Program-made: the position numbers and the translations under genes
Source: Symbiodinium sp. CCMP2592
Lineage: Eukaryota; Sar; Dinophyceae; Suessiales; Symbiodiniaceae
Direction: 5' to 3'
Length of the DNA: 64,000 nt
Assembly (NCBI GenBank): GCA_905221615.1
Contig: CAJNDT010003391.1
Coordinates: 674,936-738,935 of the forward strand
The notes under the pieces: model-generated
The model's input: only the letters and a program-made list of their open reading frames with translations
Database searches by the model: none
Told to the model about the DNA's origin: nothing
Part shown: positions 26,975 to 36,446 of the stretch, in pieces
How the letters are laid out: each line of letters starts with the position of its first letter
How positions within the stretch are numbered: position 1 is the stretch's first letter

Positions 26975-27565
26975 CTAGACTTGCCGGGCCTTCAAGAGCG
27001 GCGTGGCCGGTCCCTGCATCCGCATTCTCACTAGAACAGGAGAGCCAAAATCCTCCAGTCGGCACCGATGCAGCAGGCACCGGATCCACAATCCGTACCG
27101 CAAGCGCGGGGCTGCTGGTCCTGCGCATCTCCGGCGCATCCTCATCACCATCCGGAGGCGTTTCTGCAGCCAACCGTTGTCGTTGTCCACACTGCGGGGT
27201 GTGTTCCGCTCCCTGAGACCCCTCGCAGAGCGCACAACAGCGAATGTGTGAGTGCCCTGCAACGCGTGCGCAATCCTGAACAGCGCATACAGATATGGTA
27301 TAGCCCTCCGTGTCCGAGCCATTTGGCGCCGCTGATGTCGGTCACAACGATCCGTGTGCTGCCCCATACTGCAGAATGAACAGCAGTGACGGTGGCGGCC
27401 TTTGAGAAAGGTACGCGAGCAACCCGGCGTGATGCAAGCATATGCAGGGTGCTCCGAAGTCGTCTTTGATTCCATACGCCGCCTGCGTCCGCCACCTTGG
27501 CTCACCGGCGGAAGGCCCGGGTCGTGGGCGCCCCCCGGGGCCTGGGCGCCACAGGGCCAAGCCAT
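26975..27565 (-). CDS. Hypothetical Cys/His-cluster protein
   Basis: The frame is open for 196 codons. Residues about 42-78 hold a dense Cys/His cluster: ACITPGCSRTF, then GRHRHCCSFC, then GQHTDRCDRH. The pattern C-x4-C, HRHCC-x2-C, H-x3-C looks like a zinc-binding module and resembles short Cys/His clusters I associate with dinoflagellate predicted proteins. The rest is Arg-rich and unassigned. An internal Met just ahead of the cluster (residue 31) may be the real start. It could be an exon of a larger gene or another mobile-element remnant. Confidence 0.35.
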   Translation of the reverse strand: MAWPCGAQAPGGAHDPGLPPVSQGGGRRRRMESKTTSEHPAYACITPGCSRTFLKGRHRHCCSFCSMGQHTDRCDRHQRRQMARTRRAIPYLYALFRIAHALQGTHTFAVVRSARGLRERNTPRSVDNDNGWLQKRLRMVMRMRRRCAGPAAPRLRYGLWIRCLLHRCRLEDFGSPVLVRMRMQGPATPLLKARQV

Positions 27566-28140
27566 AGCCTGAGGATAGCAGGGACCTCGCGGAGCAGGAA
27601 AACGTGCAGCAAGGGCGCACGTATGTGAGCCCTTACAGCTGCGGGGAGGGTTGCTCGCCGGTGGCAGTGTAAGGTCCCTCCATAGCTGCTGAGCATGGGA
27701 CGAGCAATGCTATGCAAGGAGAGGGCCGCAACGACCGGTTGGCAGGGCGGGCCTCGCTCCATCGCCATGTCCCTCGGAAGCAGAGGTCGTCTCGGTAGCA
27801 CCTCGGGCTAACTGACTGCCCTGCAACAGTCGACGGGTCAGGAAACGAGGTAGGGCCTGTGCGAGCACCGAGCAAGGGCGCCACTGGCGCCGTCCTCCGG
27901 CGGAGAGTCATCCCTTAATCCAAGAGCACGTCACAGCCCTTGGGAACCGGCAGGACCACTCTGCCCAAGGTAGATGGTTTGGTAGCCCTGGCGGCCGCTT
28001 ACATCGTGAAAACAATAGCGTGCTATCTGCGCCGCGGCGCGCTCAACACGCTTGGACAACCCGCACGGTCATGTTGCGACGCTCCTACCAGTTGCGACTC
28101 TGCTCAATCACCACCAGATTGGCCTGCATGCCTGCCGCCG
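27566..28140. other. GC-rich stretch without a supported gene
   Basis: Several overlapping Arg/Pro-rich frames are typical of GC-rich non-coding DNA. A short segment near 27849 (AAACGAGGTAGGG) recurs near 30673. A possible diverged third member of the 103-codon family may start near 28257 and run to about 28090, but its frame is not continuous. Confidence 0.4.
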
Positions 28141-28310
28141 TTAACAGGACGCAATCAATGTCATCTGGTAGGCGAGATCCGCGGCGAGGTCAAAGTGGCA
28201 AAGATCGCCGTGGCACACACTGATGTTTGCATCCAAAAGCTTGCACAGCAGCGACATGTGCCTAAGAAAATTGTCTAAATAAAGGGAGCCTGACCGGGAC
28301 AGAGCTGCGA

Positions 28311-28324
28311 ACGACGTATGTCGC
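28311..28324 (-). repeat. 14-bp motif, copy 2
   Basis: Identical to the other four copies. The next ATG on the minus strand is 54 nt downstream at 28257 and opens a 38-codon frame that ends at 28141. Confidence 0.8.
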
Positions 28325-28575
28325 AAGCGCATTGGGTGCTTGAGAGGCTAGCTGTTCATGGCATGTCCAGGCACAGGGCAGCATTAGCCGTTACCAGTGC
28401 AAGGCTCTCAATTGGATGTGCTGCACACCAGCTAGCGCTACGCCCACTGTTTGGTTGTCCTGCCTCAGCGTGATGCTGGTTGTGAGTACGGCCCAAGAGG
28501 CAATCCCCCCTCAGGCCAGCGGATATCTCAAACTAAACAAAAAACCCCCTGGGCATCGCCCGTGACAAGCCTCTC

Positions 28576-28887
28576 TCACGCCGGGCCCTCGCGGACGAAG
28601 GCCTGGTAGCCATGCCACATCGCCAAGTCCTGAGTCGGCCGGGATGTAGCGTCCTCCCCACGTGGGTCATCCGGGAGGAACTTCACCAACGCTCTGCAGG
28701 TGCGACTCTCGAAAACCACACAGTTTGCCCCTCGTTGAGCAGCCAATGCCAGGGCGAAGGTGACAAACAGTGGGTCGATGTCCCTGGAGGACGTGAGCTG
28801 AAACATATCAAAGCCTGGCACATTGACATGGGCTGGGAGCTCTGACCACGAGCCGGTACGAACCACGCGAGTCACCGGCGCAGCCAT
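28576..28887 (-). CDS. Copy 2 of a 103-codon gene family (open)
   Basis: An open frame of 103 codons starts MAAPVTRVV and ends FVREGPA. Its paralogue at 25891-26202 has the same length and about 75 percent residue agreement by eye, with the N-terminal ten residues diverged. Conservation of the central block LAAQRGANCVVFESR and the aligned start and stop suggest selection on protein. The hydrophobic FVTFALALA block could be a buried strand or helix. The 14-bp motif lies 44 nt upstream. I recognise no family. The pair could also be part of an unrecognised mobile element. Confidence 0.5.
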   Translation of the reverse strand: MAAPVTRVVRTGSWSELPAHVNVPGFDMFQLTSSRDIDPLFVTFALALAAQRGANCVVFESRTCRALVKFLPDDPRGEDATSRPTQDLAMWHGYQAFVREGPA

Positions 28888-28930
28888 GTGAGCAAAAAGC
28901 TAGGAGGAAGGGTGGGCACCCCAGAGGGCG

Positions 28931-28944
28931 ACGACGTATGTCGC
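28931..28944 (-). repeat. 14-bp motif, copy 3
   Basis: Identical to the other copies. It lies 44 nt (counting from 28931) upstream of the open 103-codon frame. Confidence 0.85.
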
Positions 28945-29947
28945 CACAGAAAATGTCTGCTAAACAGCATACAACCCTGACGCCCTCATGTAACTTCCTA
29001 AGCTGCAGGGGGCATTGGCGCACTTTTCGAGCCCTTCGAACCTCCGTAGCGGTCATCAGCGCAGGCAGCCACCCTGCGCCCGTGCACTCATCAACGTGGA
29101 ACCAAAGGGAAAACTGAGGCGAAGGCGGTAACGGCAAAGCCCGGCCTCTGTCTCAAACAGGCCTCCCACCGGCTCGCGCCCACACAAGCCTAGATCTTCC
29201 CATTAAAACCTCGGCAGGGGGCTATGACAGGAGACCTGCATTGTCGTGCGCGTGTTGCTGGGTCCGCACCTGGCTGTGGCTATGACGCCATGGGTATCAC
29301 CTGCGCGCGCAGGCAGGGGCAGGTGGGAGGAAGATGCGCACATCTAGGAGCTGCGCCCTATGATTCTCACAGCGAAGGCAAGGTCCAGGGCCACTTCACT
29401 CTGGACTGAGAGACATTGAAACACGTTCATCAATCAAAAATCGGACAGCTAAGCGGGGTGACATCGTCACTCCCTGCCTAGGGGGACCGTCGCCGCTTTT
29501 GCGCCGCTTTCGGCTTCGGCGTCGGTACAGAGACCGGAGCCTGGGCAGCCGCTCGCGGCAAAGAGGCATCGCTGGCCATAGGGTCCGCCGCACTGTCTTC
29601 AGGCCGGGGGACCCCTCCTTGAGGGGGGCCGGTGGCTCCCCCCTCCTCCTGTCCGTTTTTCGAGAGGAGAGCCGGCTGCATCGGACCCTTCAGCTGCTAC
29701 ATCGTCACAAACCAGCCAGGGGTGTTCTCCTTCGCTAGGGGCCAGCGGCCGAATATAGATCGCCATGGTGCCCTGAGCGACAGCCTCCTCCTCCACGCGG
29801 GTCAGGGCAAGCGCACAGGGGGGCCGTTGGGCGGCCACCACGGGCCTGCGCGCCAATAGATAGGGGCGTCGCCATCCAACTCCTGCTCTTCCTCCAACAA
29901 TGGTCCGATGGGCAGGGCCATGCCGCCAGCACAGAATCGAAAGGCAA
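28945..29947. other. Region of short frames; no confident gene
   Basis: On the minus strand a 39-codon frame starts MALPIGPLLEEE at 29921, 27 nt after motif copy 4, and ends at 29802. Other overlapping frames are Gly/Pro/Arg-rich. The rest shows nothing recognisable. Confidence 0.35.
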
Positions 29948-29961
29948 ACGACGTATGTCGC
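29948..29961 (-). repeat. 14-bp motif, copy 4
   Basis: Identical to the other copies. An ATG opening MALPIGP follows after about 27 nt. Confidence 0.85.
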
Positions 29962-30213
29962 AACCAAGCGATTTGCGGTGTCTCCACCTCTGAGGAAACA
30001 GCAACGGCAAGCAGCATGTTCGGCGACATGCCCTACAGTTGCGCAGTGTAACAACGCTCATCGCCTTGCAAAGGCGACCTCGTAGCGGTTTAAGGCGCAG
30101 ACCCACAATGCAGGTCATGATAGATCCTCACCAGTTCCCTGTCGGAAGAGAAGGCAGGGGAAAGCCACAGGTCCCACGGGGGCAGCCATGCAGACAGCGC
30201 AGGCCAAAGGCAA

Positions 30214-30227
30214 ACGACGTATGTCGC
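30214..30227 (-). repeat. 14-bp motif, copy 5
   Basis: Identical to the other copies and shares the next six bases (TTGCCTTT context) with copy 4. An ATG opening MAAPVGPV follows after about 25 nt; that frame is only 24 codons. Confidence 0.85.
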
Positions 30228-30921
30228 AAGCACTGGGGTGTCGGCTCACTCCTGAAAAAAGGCGGCGGAACGCGTCACATCCAATGACCCGGAAGGTGCG
30301 CACGTTGCAACTGGGCTCGCCTCTCTGGACCTGTGGCACCTGTGGCAGCCTCCTGTCGCGTGCAAATGCTACATATGCGCATCAGCACCAGTTGGAATGC
30401 CCAGCTGGCTCATCCTGGCAGGAGGGCCCGGCAGGTAGCGGACAGTGGGAGGGTAGCAGACTAAGGCACGTACCCGTGGCCGACAATCCTGGTGTGGTAG
30501 CCGACGGGAACTCGTTGCTCGGAACCTCGTCCGATGCTACCATAGCCGCGGCATGCCGCAGGGCAGTAGCACGGTGCGTACTCGCTCAGTGTCTCTAAGC
30601 CCGCCACCCCAAGACCGCAGAACTCGCTCCTGGCATGTTCGCCAGCATTGCCATGGAACGACTCCCGGCGCAAACGAGGTAGGGTACGGTAGGGTGTGCA
30701 CCGAGGCGCTTACCACATACGGAGACCTGAGCGTCCGAGACATGCTAGCGAATAGAGTGATCAATACAGGACTACTCAGCTGTTTCGCATGATATGCGCT
30801 CACTGCAGCAGCTTTGGAGGACCATCCATCGGTACCAGGCTGGAGGTCGAGGGTGAAGGGGCGGCTGCATGTAATGAGTTGGACCCCGCATCGACCACTG
30901 GCAACACAGATTGATCCTCGC
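30228..30921. other. Non-coding or decayed stretch downstream of the LINE
   Basis: Overlapping short frames only. It may hold the 3' end of the LINE, but no poly-A or terminal signal is visible. Confidence 0.35.
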
Positions 30922-31223
30922 CTATATGCAAGCACGACCCCGGCGGAATCCTGACAAGCCACGCTCCGCGTAGCTCAAGTACAACACTGCGCTGTGCCAT
31001 CCCTTCGGCTGCGATCGTCGCCGCCTTGAATCCGGGCGATGTGGACGCCCCCAGCGAGAGCATCGGCCGGTCTGGCAGCGCAGTGGTGTGATGCACAGAG
31101 AAAGAGGCTGCAGGCCCGCACGGACCATTGGTCGCAAAGAAATGAATCGGGGCCCCATTGGAACCATTGGGTGCAGCCCCCGTCGACTTCATCAAATCCG
31201 GGCTCATTGGGGCCTTTCTGCGC

Positions 31224-31496
31224 TCACGGCGAGGTGCTGTGGCGGGTTGGCGTGGCAGCACAGCCTTGGCGCAAGTGTCCCCTCGCCGCCGACTTGGTCC
31301 CACTGGACAGTATTGCCGCTTCAGCTTCATAAGCGTCAGGACAGGCAGGTAAGGGTAAGGAGAAAGTAACATCCGCGGCGCCACGAATCGACAAACTGGT
31401 GCCAAATCGCAACCCCTGCTCCCCCTGCATGTAAATGGCGCTTGCAGCCTCCGTCAAATTGGACGTACAGGGCATCAGCAGGATACTGTTGTACAT
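31224..31496 (-). CDS. LINE RNase H, downstream part in another frame
   Basis: The first part of this frame is shadow. Its useful stretch begins near 31400 and includes AYEAEAAIL, which fits the second acidic box of RNase H following the FDGGC start seen at the end of the 641-codon ORF. A single frame change near 31390 separates the two. The remainder of the domain further downstream is not clear. Confidence 0.4.
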   Translation of the reverse strand: MYNSILLMPCTSNLTEAASAIYMQGEQGLRFGTSLSIRGAADVTFSLPLPACPDAYEAEAAILSSGTKSAARGHLRQGCAATPTRHSTSP

Positions 31497-33261
31497 GGGC
31501 GGTCAAGTAGGCTCGAGCGGGAATGCTGCAAAGAGCAGTGACAAAAGCATGTATACGACCGCAGGAGCAGGGGCGATGCTCAACCCGTACATTGGGCTGT
31601 ACTGTATCATGGGCAAGGTACAAGAGGCCCACTTCTAGGGCATGTGCATCGAGAACTGCGACCTGGGACCCCTCCGGGAAGTCGATGGTAGCACAGACGG
31701 CGTGTTGCCGAGCAGTAGCACGGTGACGCTCCCGAGAGAAGGCATCAACAACCGAGACGCGAAGGCCGCGAGAGAAGAGACATCCAGTTTGAGGGGCATT
31801 CCGAAGGCAATCAGGTGGTGGACCAAAAATGGACCGATACCGCGACGTCGCACCCCAGTATGAGGCACTAGCAATGTCAATGGCGTGACTCAAGGGCCCA
31901 CGCTCAGCGGTTCCACTAGGCGGTGACCAACCCGGGGCCCACATTGCACCAAGTTCACGTAGATATCTACGAGAGGAGGCCAACAACTCAACAGAGTTGG
32001 CAGCATGTTTTGGGGAACTCCGCAGATCGATAGGGCGATCCAGCCCTAGCAGCCGTGCAGCGCAGGCGATGACCGGGCAATCAAGAATCCAGCGCCGGAC
32101 AGAGTTCTCCGCTCCCCCGCACAGCAGACACGGGTGCTCAAGATAGTTCGCGGCCGCCGGCGGAAGTGGGCCACAACGTCGAGGCGTAGGAAGGGCTTCA
32201 TCAATGGGAGCATCCCACCAGCAGTCGCCATCGTCGAACAGAAAGGGTGCGAGAGCTTCGACCCGACATCCTAACCACGACTTTTGCTCCGGCCAGCGGA
32301 GCACCTGAAGGCAGCCTCGGCAGTAGCTACCCTGGGTCGAGTGTCCGAAGCGCCGTAAGCTTTCTTTGGGAAAGATGTGGTGGCATCGAGCGCATTCAGT
32401 GGGACGTGTGTAGTGTTGTCGGTACACAAGGCCAGCGTCAGCTTCTTCAGCCACAAGCCAGCGGAGTGCGTAAGCACGTGAAACTGCACTAGTGAGGCTG
32501 GCCGGACAGGCGAGGACACCCGAGACCCACCGTAGGCCACCGGCGGCCCATGGCTGCTTGGCAATTTTGTCTAGCAGGTACTGTATAGCGTGGAGATCCT
32601 CCGTCTCAACAATGCAGCGACGATACAGTTTGCGCACATGGGACAACGACTCCTCAAATGAACCAGTGCACCAGGAATGAAAGTTGGTGCTAACAAGGTT
32701 GTGCACATATTGGCGCAGCGTAGACCTGACAGGCTGCGCCGCGTCGCAGCTATCAAGACTAGCTGTTACCTGGGCCAAAGCGGTCGCGAGGAGGGGGCAG
32801 TCCCTGGCAAGAACGGGGCGCATGCCCCCCACGGCGGCGACAGCAAGTTTGGGAACAAGTCGAGATAAGAAGCCAAACCTTCCTAAGGGACAGGAGACGC
32901 GCCAAGTACCGGGCTGCGGCAACTTGAAGATACGAAAGACGCCATTTACATGTTTCGCCTCTAACCAATGGCATCCGCCTCCCAAAACATACTTAGCGCA
33001 TGCCACCAGGGTGCGCTGTTGTTCTCCTGCATCGGGCGGGATAACCTGCTGGGTGTACTGAAGGCAACTTTGTAAGTATGCACGACAGCAAATTGCGGGT
33101 TCCGGCAGCGATTGTCGAAGAGGCTGAAACAGTCGCCTTTTGCGTGCTATAGAAGACGCAGCCTTTTGGCCAGTGAGAGTGACTTGCGCCTTTGGCAGCA
33201 GGTTTGGCGTGACCGCGCTGCCAACTTGAATTGGTGCACCCCAGAGCGTGAAGCCCAGCAC
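31336..33261 (-). CDS. LINE ORF: RT thumb, zinc fingers and RNase H start
   Basis: The frame is open for 641 codons and overlaps the RT ORF by 115 bp in another frame, consistent with a frameshift. About residues 290-320 carry CARCHHIF then YCRGC. Near residue 377 is CLLCGGAENSVRRWILDC, the Cys-rich motif found after RT in many LINEs. The end (near residue 594) has YVQFDGGCKRH followed by GGAGVAIW, the first acidic strand of RNase H. The first 250 residues are the helical thumb and linker region. It would supply RNA binding and RNA removal. Confidence 0.65.
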   Translation of the reverse strand: MLGFTLWGAPIQVGSAVTPNLLPKAQVTLTGQKAASSIARKRRLFQPLRQSLPEPAICCRAYLQSCLQYTQQVIPPDAGEQQRTLVACAKYVLGGGCHWLEAKHVNGVFRIFKLPQPGTWRVSCPLGRFGFLSRLVPKLAVAAVGGMRPVLARDCPLLATALAQVTASLDSCDAAQPVRSTLRQYVHNLVSTNFHSWCTGSFEESLSHVRKLYRRCIVETEDLHAIQYLLDKIAKQPWAAGGLRWVSGVLACPASLTSAVSRAYALRWLVAEEADAGLVYRQHYTRPTECARCHHIFPKESLRRFGHSTQGSYCRGCLQVLRWPEQKSWLGCRVEALAPFLFDDGDCWWDAPIDEALPTPRRCGPLPPAAANYLEHPCLLCGGAENSVRRWILDCPVIACAARLLGLDRPIDLRSSPKHAANSVELLASSRRYLRELGAMWAPGWSPPSGTAERGPLSHAIDIASASYWGATSRYRSIFGPPPDCLRNAPQTGCLFSRGLRVSVVDAFSRERHRATARQHAVCATIDFPEGSQVAVLDAHALEVGLLYLAHDTVQPNVRVEHRPCSCGRIHAFVTALCSIPARAYLTAHVQQYPADALYVQFDGGCKRHLHAGGAGVAIWHQFVDSWRRGCYFLLTLTCLS

Positions 33262-35510
33262 GGAGGCGGACTCGGCGCAGACCTTAAAACCCCGGGCCAG
33301 GGCATGCTGTCAAGCAAAGCTACCTGCCTGGGATCCGGCGCACGCCCAAAAAGCAGGGACGACTTGCACTTACATTTGCACGGGGCAAGCAAAAAGGAGC
33401 TAAATAGCTCACTGTCGCTAAAGTAGCCCGTCAGGTAAGCCTGGAGGACATACTGCGTGGCAAGCAGATGTGTATCACCCGAAATGCAGTGATACCACTG
33501 CACACCAGGTCCACAGGGGGAGGAGAACCGGACCACCCGACGGCAGGCGTCAGAGAGGCTAGCCGCACGAAGATGTGGCGCACTGGATGGTGGGAGGAGA
33601 GCACTGACTTCAGGCGGGACTGGGAAAATGATGCCCGAGGGAAGGGCATGTCGGAGATGTTCTGCGACCTGTGCTGGCAACTGTGAGGCTGAGAAGCATT
33701 CATGTGTGAGAACATGGAATCCCGCTGTTCGAAGTGAGGCGAACCTAAGCTGGGCGGCATCAATCCACACCACTCCGTCACCGGCTGTGGAGTTGTCATC
33801 CAGCCTGCGCACACGGGGAATACGGTGCAGGGTGCAGATCAAAGGGTCCATGGCGATGCAAAATAACAAGACGGAAGACGCCCGCCCCATGGCAAGCCCT
33901 TGGCGCATGCGCAAGGGAGGAAGCAAAAAGCCTTGAATGCGATGCAGCGATCGGCGACCGTAGAGAAAATGAATCGAGTACTGTCGGACCCATTGGGGGA
34001 CGCGCAGCCGTTGCAGGACTTCGAGCAGCCATCCAGGGTTGACCCGCTCGAAAGCCTTGGCCATGTCTGTAAGCAGCACATTGCAAGGCTCCGTTTCAGA
34101 CAAAATGCAATCCTGAATCATCATAAAGTTCGCCGGCGCTTCCTTGAGCCGGCTGATGTCAAGAGGGCGGAAATTGTCCGCGTAGTAACCTGCATCGGCC
34201 TTGGGTATGAAAGTCAGAGCCTGCGTAGGAGGAGGGGCAAGTCCAAGAACGATATCGAGGAAGTGCGAATGCAGTATCCGTGCCGATTCCGACGGGAGCT
34301 GTCGATAACACTCATAAGGACAGCCGTCGGGCCCCGCAGAGGGGTCCCCTGTGCGCAGAAGATGGAACATAATGTCGTCCTCCTGTGGGAGAGCACAATG
34401 TTGCACATGCCGTGGCACATACTCGTCAAGGACAAGCTCCCAGTCCGGAGAGTAGTCAGGTGGAGACTGTTGCCAGAAAGCGCGGGTGGCACGTAGGGCA
34501 CCGTCAACTTCGCCAAGGGTTGAACAGGGAGAGCCGTCCGTACGTAGTACGTGCGCTGTGCCGAACGACCCAAGGGAAGCTCGGTGAAGATCCCATCTGG
34601 GATGTTTATGCGGCATGCGCGCCCCTAGCTGTCGAGAGTCCTTAATAATAGGCGGCGGAGCAACATTGACAGTTTCTAGGGTGGTTAGCTGCATAACAAC
34701 TTGTTGAATTTCAATGGCACTGAGCCGAACCGGTTGCCCTTGCGTATGAAGGGTCCGGGTGGCGAGCAAGTGCTGAAAAGTCTCGACGATAGACCAAGGT
34801 ATCATGAATGACGGAGCATTCGGACGTTGTCTCTGGCGTTTTAGGAGATAGGGCAATGCTCCTAGTCTGCCTGTCGACACTGCACTAGCTGTATGCTCTA
34901 GTTCCCCAGCCCACCAAACATGAAAAAGACACTGAAGGTTTTGTAGTGTGGGTGAATCGGGAAGGAGGGCCTTCAGGCGCTCCAGGCATACCTTAGCCGG
35001 ATGAGATGAGTGCCCCGGGATTTGGATAGAAGGGGAAACAGCAGGCTGCTTAAAGGCACGTGTCGGTATCGCACGATAAGCCGCAGCACCAATATCATTG
35101 GCGAGCATGCGCGCTTTGCGTGCACGAAGTGTGACAACGCCGTGGCCCTGTGTGAGCGTATGAGGCCAAAATACACGGCTGCGTAAGTTACGACACCCCT
35201 CTGCTTCCTCATTATGCAGGATCTCGCCCAAACATGATGAGACTCCGCACGACCGGTATGTTGGTGAGCTGACGGAAACCTTGCGCAAGAGGCCTTCTGC
35301 ACAAAGCAGCTCCCACAGGCCAGGCTGCTTAGTTGCCATGCGATTGAAATCCCCTGCAACAAATAGCTCATCCCGATGAGGCCGTGATGTTAGATACGAG
35401 ATCAATGCCTGACCAACATCGACCAGTTTGTCGGGATGAGCGTAGACGCAGATGATTTCGCAGCGCTGAGCGAAATATTGGAGAGTGGCAGCGACTACAA
35501 AGCCAGGCAT
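33147..35510 (-). CDS. LINE endonuclease (C-terminal half) and reverse transcriptase
   Basis: The frame is open for 787 codons. Near residue 52 ELFVAGDFNRM is the GDFN box of APE-type endonucleases. RT boxes follow: PSAGPDGCPYECY near 390, LTDMAKAFERVNP near 480 (first catalytic Asp), RQGLAMGRASSVLLF near 537, and RRLDDN near 568 at the position of the usual F/YADD box. The tail below about 33260 is likely out of the original frame. It primes reverse transcription at a target nick made by the endonuclease. The variant LDDN box and split frames suggest an inactive copy. Confidence 0.75.
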   Translation of the reverse strand: MPGFVVAATLQYFAQRCEIICVYAHPDKLVDVGQALISYLTSRPHRDELFVAGDFNRMATKQPGLWELLCAEGLLRKVSVSSPTYRSCGVSSCLGEILHNEEAEGCRNLRSRVFWPHTLTQGHGVVTLRARKARMLANDIGAAAYRAIPTRAFKQPAVSPSIQIPGHSSHPAKVCLERLKALLPDSPTLQNLQCLFHVWWAGELEHTASAVSTGRLGALPYLLKRQRQRPNAPSFMIPWSIVETFQHLLATRTLHTQGQPVRLSAIEIQQVVMQLTTLETVNVAPPPIIKDSRQLGARMPHKHPRWDLHRASLGSFGTAHVLRTDGSPCSTLGEVDGALRATRAFWQQSPPDYSPDWELVLDEYVPRHVQHCALPQEDDIMFHLLRTGDPSAGPDGCPYECYRQLPSESARILHSHFLDIVLGLAPPPTQALTFIPKADAGYYADNFRPLDISRLKEAPANFMMIQDCILSETEPCNVLLTDMAKAFERVNPGWLLEVLQRLRVPQWVRQYSIHFLYGRRSLHRIQGFLLPPLRMRQGLAMGRASSVLLFCIAMDPLICTLHRIPRVRRLDDNSTAGDGVVWIDAAQLRFASLRTAGFHVLTHECFSASQLPAQVAEHLRHALPSGIIFPVPPEVSALLPPSSAPHLRAASLSDACRRVVRFSSPCGPGVQWYHCISGDTHLLATQYVLQAYLTGYFSDSELFSSFLLAPCKCKCKSSLLFGRAPDPRQVALLDSMPWPGVLRSAPSPPPCWASRSGVHQFKLAARSRQTCCQRRKSLSLAKRLRLL

Positions 35511-35527
35511 AATCTCAGTTTGCGACG

Positions 35528-36235
35528 TTATAATGTAAACGGGGCAGGGACTAAGACAGCAACCCCTGAACTACATGTGCCGGAAATAGCGGGTGACGAC
35601 ACGATAGCTGCGCGTGGAAAGGTATGCGCAGCCGTAACTGGTCCGCTAGCATCCCAGTTTGTCTCCTGAAGGCACACGGGCCCCTTTCGGAGAAGGCTAC
35701 AGATAGTTTTTGTTTTGCATTGTGCGGCGTCACTCGCCCAATTTTTAAAGCTGGACACGTTCCAGGTGGCCACTTGCAGCGTGAGGCCATAGCCTTTCTT
35801 GGGATCAGGAGCGCACTTGGTAGCTAATATAGGCTGGATCAGCGCAAGTATTGCGCTTCCAAGTTCATCCTGATAGGCGGAAATGTCAACATTCCTCGAC
35901 GAGTAACCCAGCACAAGCGGTAGCAGGGGAACACTCTTCTCCGGAGTGATGGGTAGTGAAGGGGGTGCCACTGTCCATGATTCCAGCAATCCAAGCAAAC
36001 ACTGATTGACAGTCGCCTGCGAGAATGTCGGAGGGGTATTCGTGTAGGACAGCACTTCCCTAAGTGTAGGCAGGGTGGGGAAGGAAACAGAGACACCCTG
36101 TAGATGCCAAATAAGGTTGAGTGACCGTACGCGACAACGCTTGAAAGTGGCTTGCTGGGCAACTGAGAACTGGAGGCAGCGAAGGAGAGACACTCTCACA
36201 GGAGGGTGCAAGAGGGAAGAGGTAACAACCGTCAT
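35528..36235 (-). CDS. LINE endonuclease, N-terminal half
   Basis: The frame is open for 235 codons. Near residue 153 LQVATWNVSSFKNW is the start strand of an APE-type endonuclease, and VCLQETNWD carries the metal-binding Glu. SGVAVLVPAPF then ends the frame 18 bp from the next ORF, which continues the fold with GDFN in another frame, so a frameshift or stop splits the domain near 35520. Residues before 145 are unassigned. Confidence 0.65.
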   Translation of the reverse strand: MTVVTSSLLHPPVRVSLLRCLQFSVAQQATFKRCRVRSLNLIWHLQGVSVSFPTLPTLREVLSYTNTPPTFSQATVNQCLLGLLESWTVAPPSLPITPEKSVPLLPLVLGYSSRNVDISAYQDELGSAILALIQPILATKCAPDPKKGYGLTLQVATWNVSSFKNWASDAAQCKTKTICSLLRKGPVCLQETNWDASGPVTAAHTFPRAAIVSSPAISGTCSSGVAVLVPAPFTL

Positions 36236-36446
36236 CCACCCTTGAGAGCAACAACTGGGGTTTGCCGCGGCACGTAGCCGGGCACTATCATAATAGCTAC
36301 CTCGTTCTCAGTTGCAGTAGCAAGCTTAATCAATGCAGTGTGCGTACGTCGTGTGCATCAAGGTCGTTTGGGGATCGGACAACTGGTGTGAGGGCTGCTG
36401 GCTGTTGGAGCGGCCACTCAGCCTCATACAGGCAAAGGTCAGCTGG

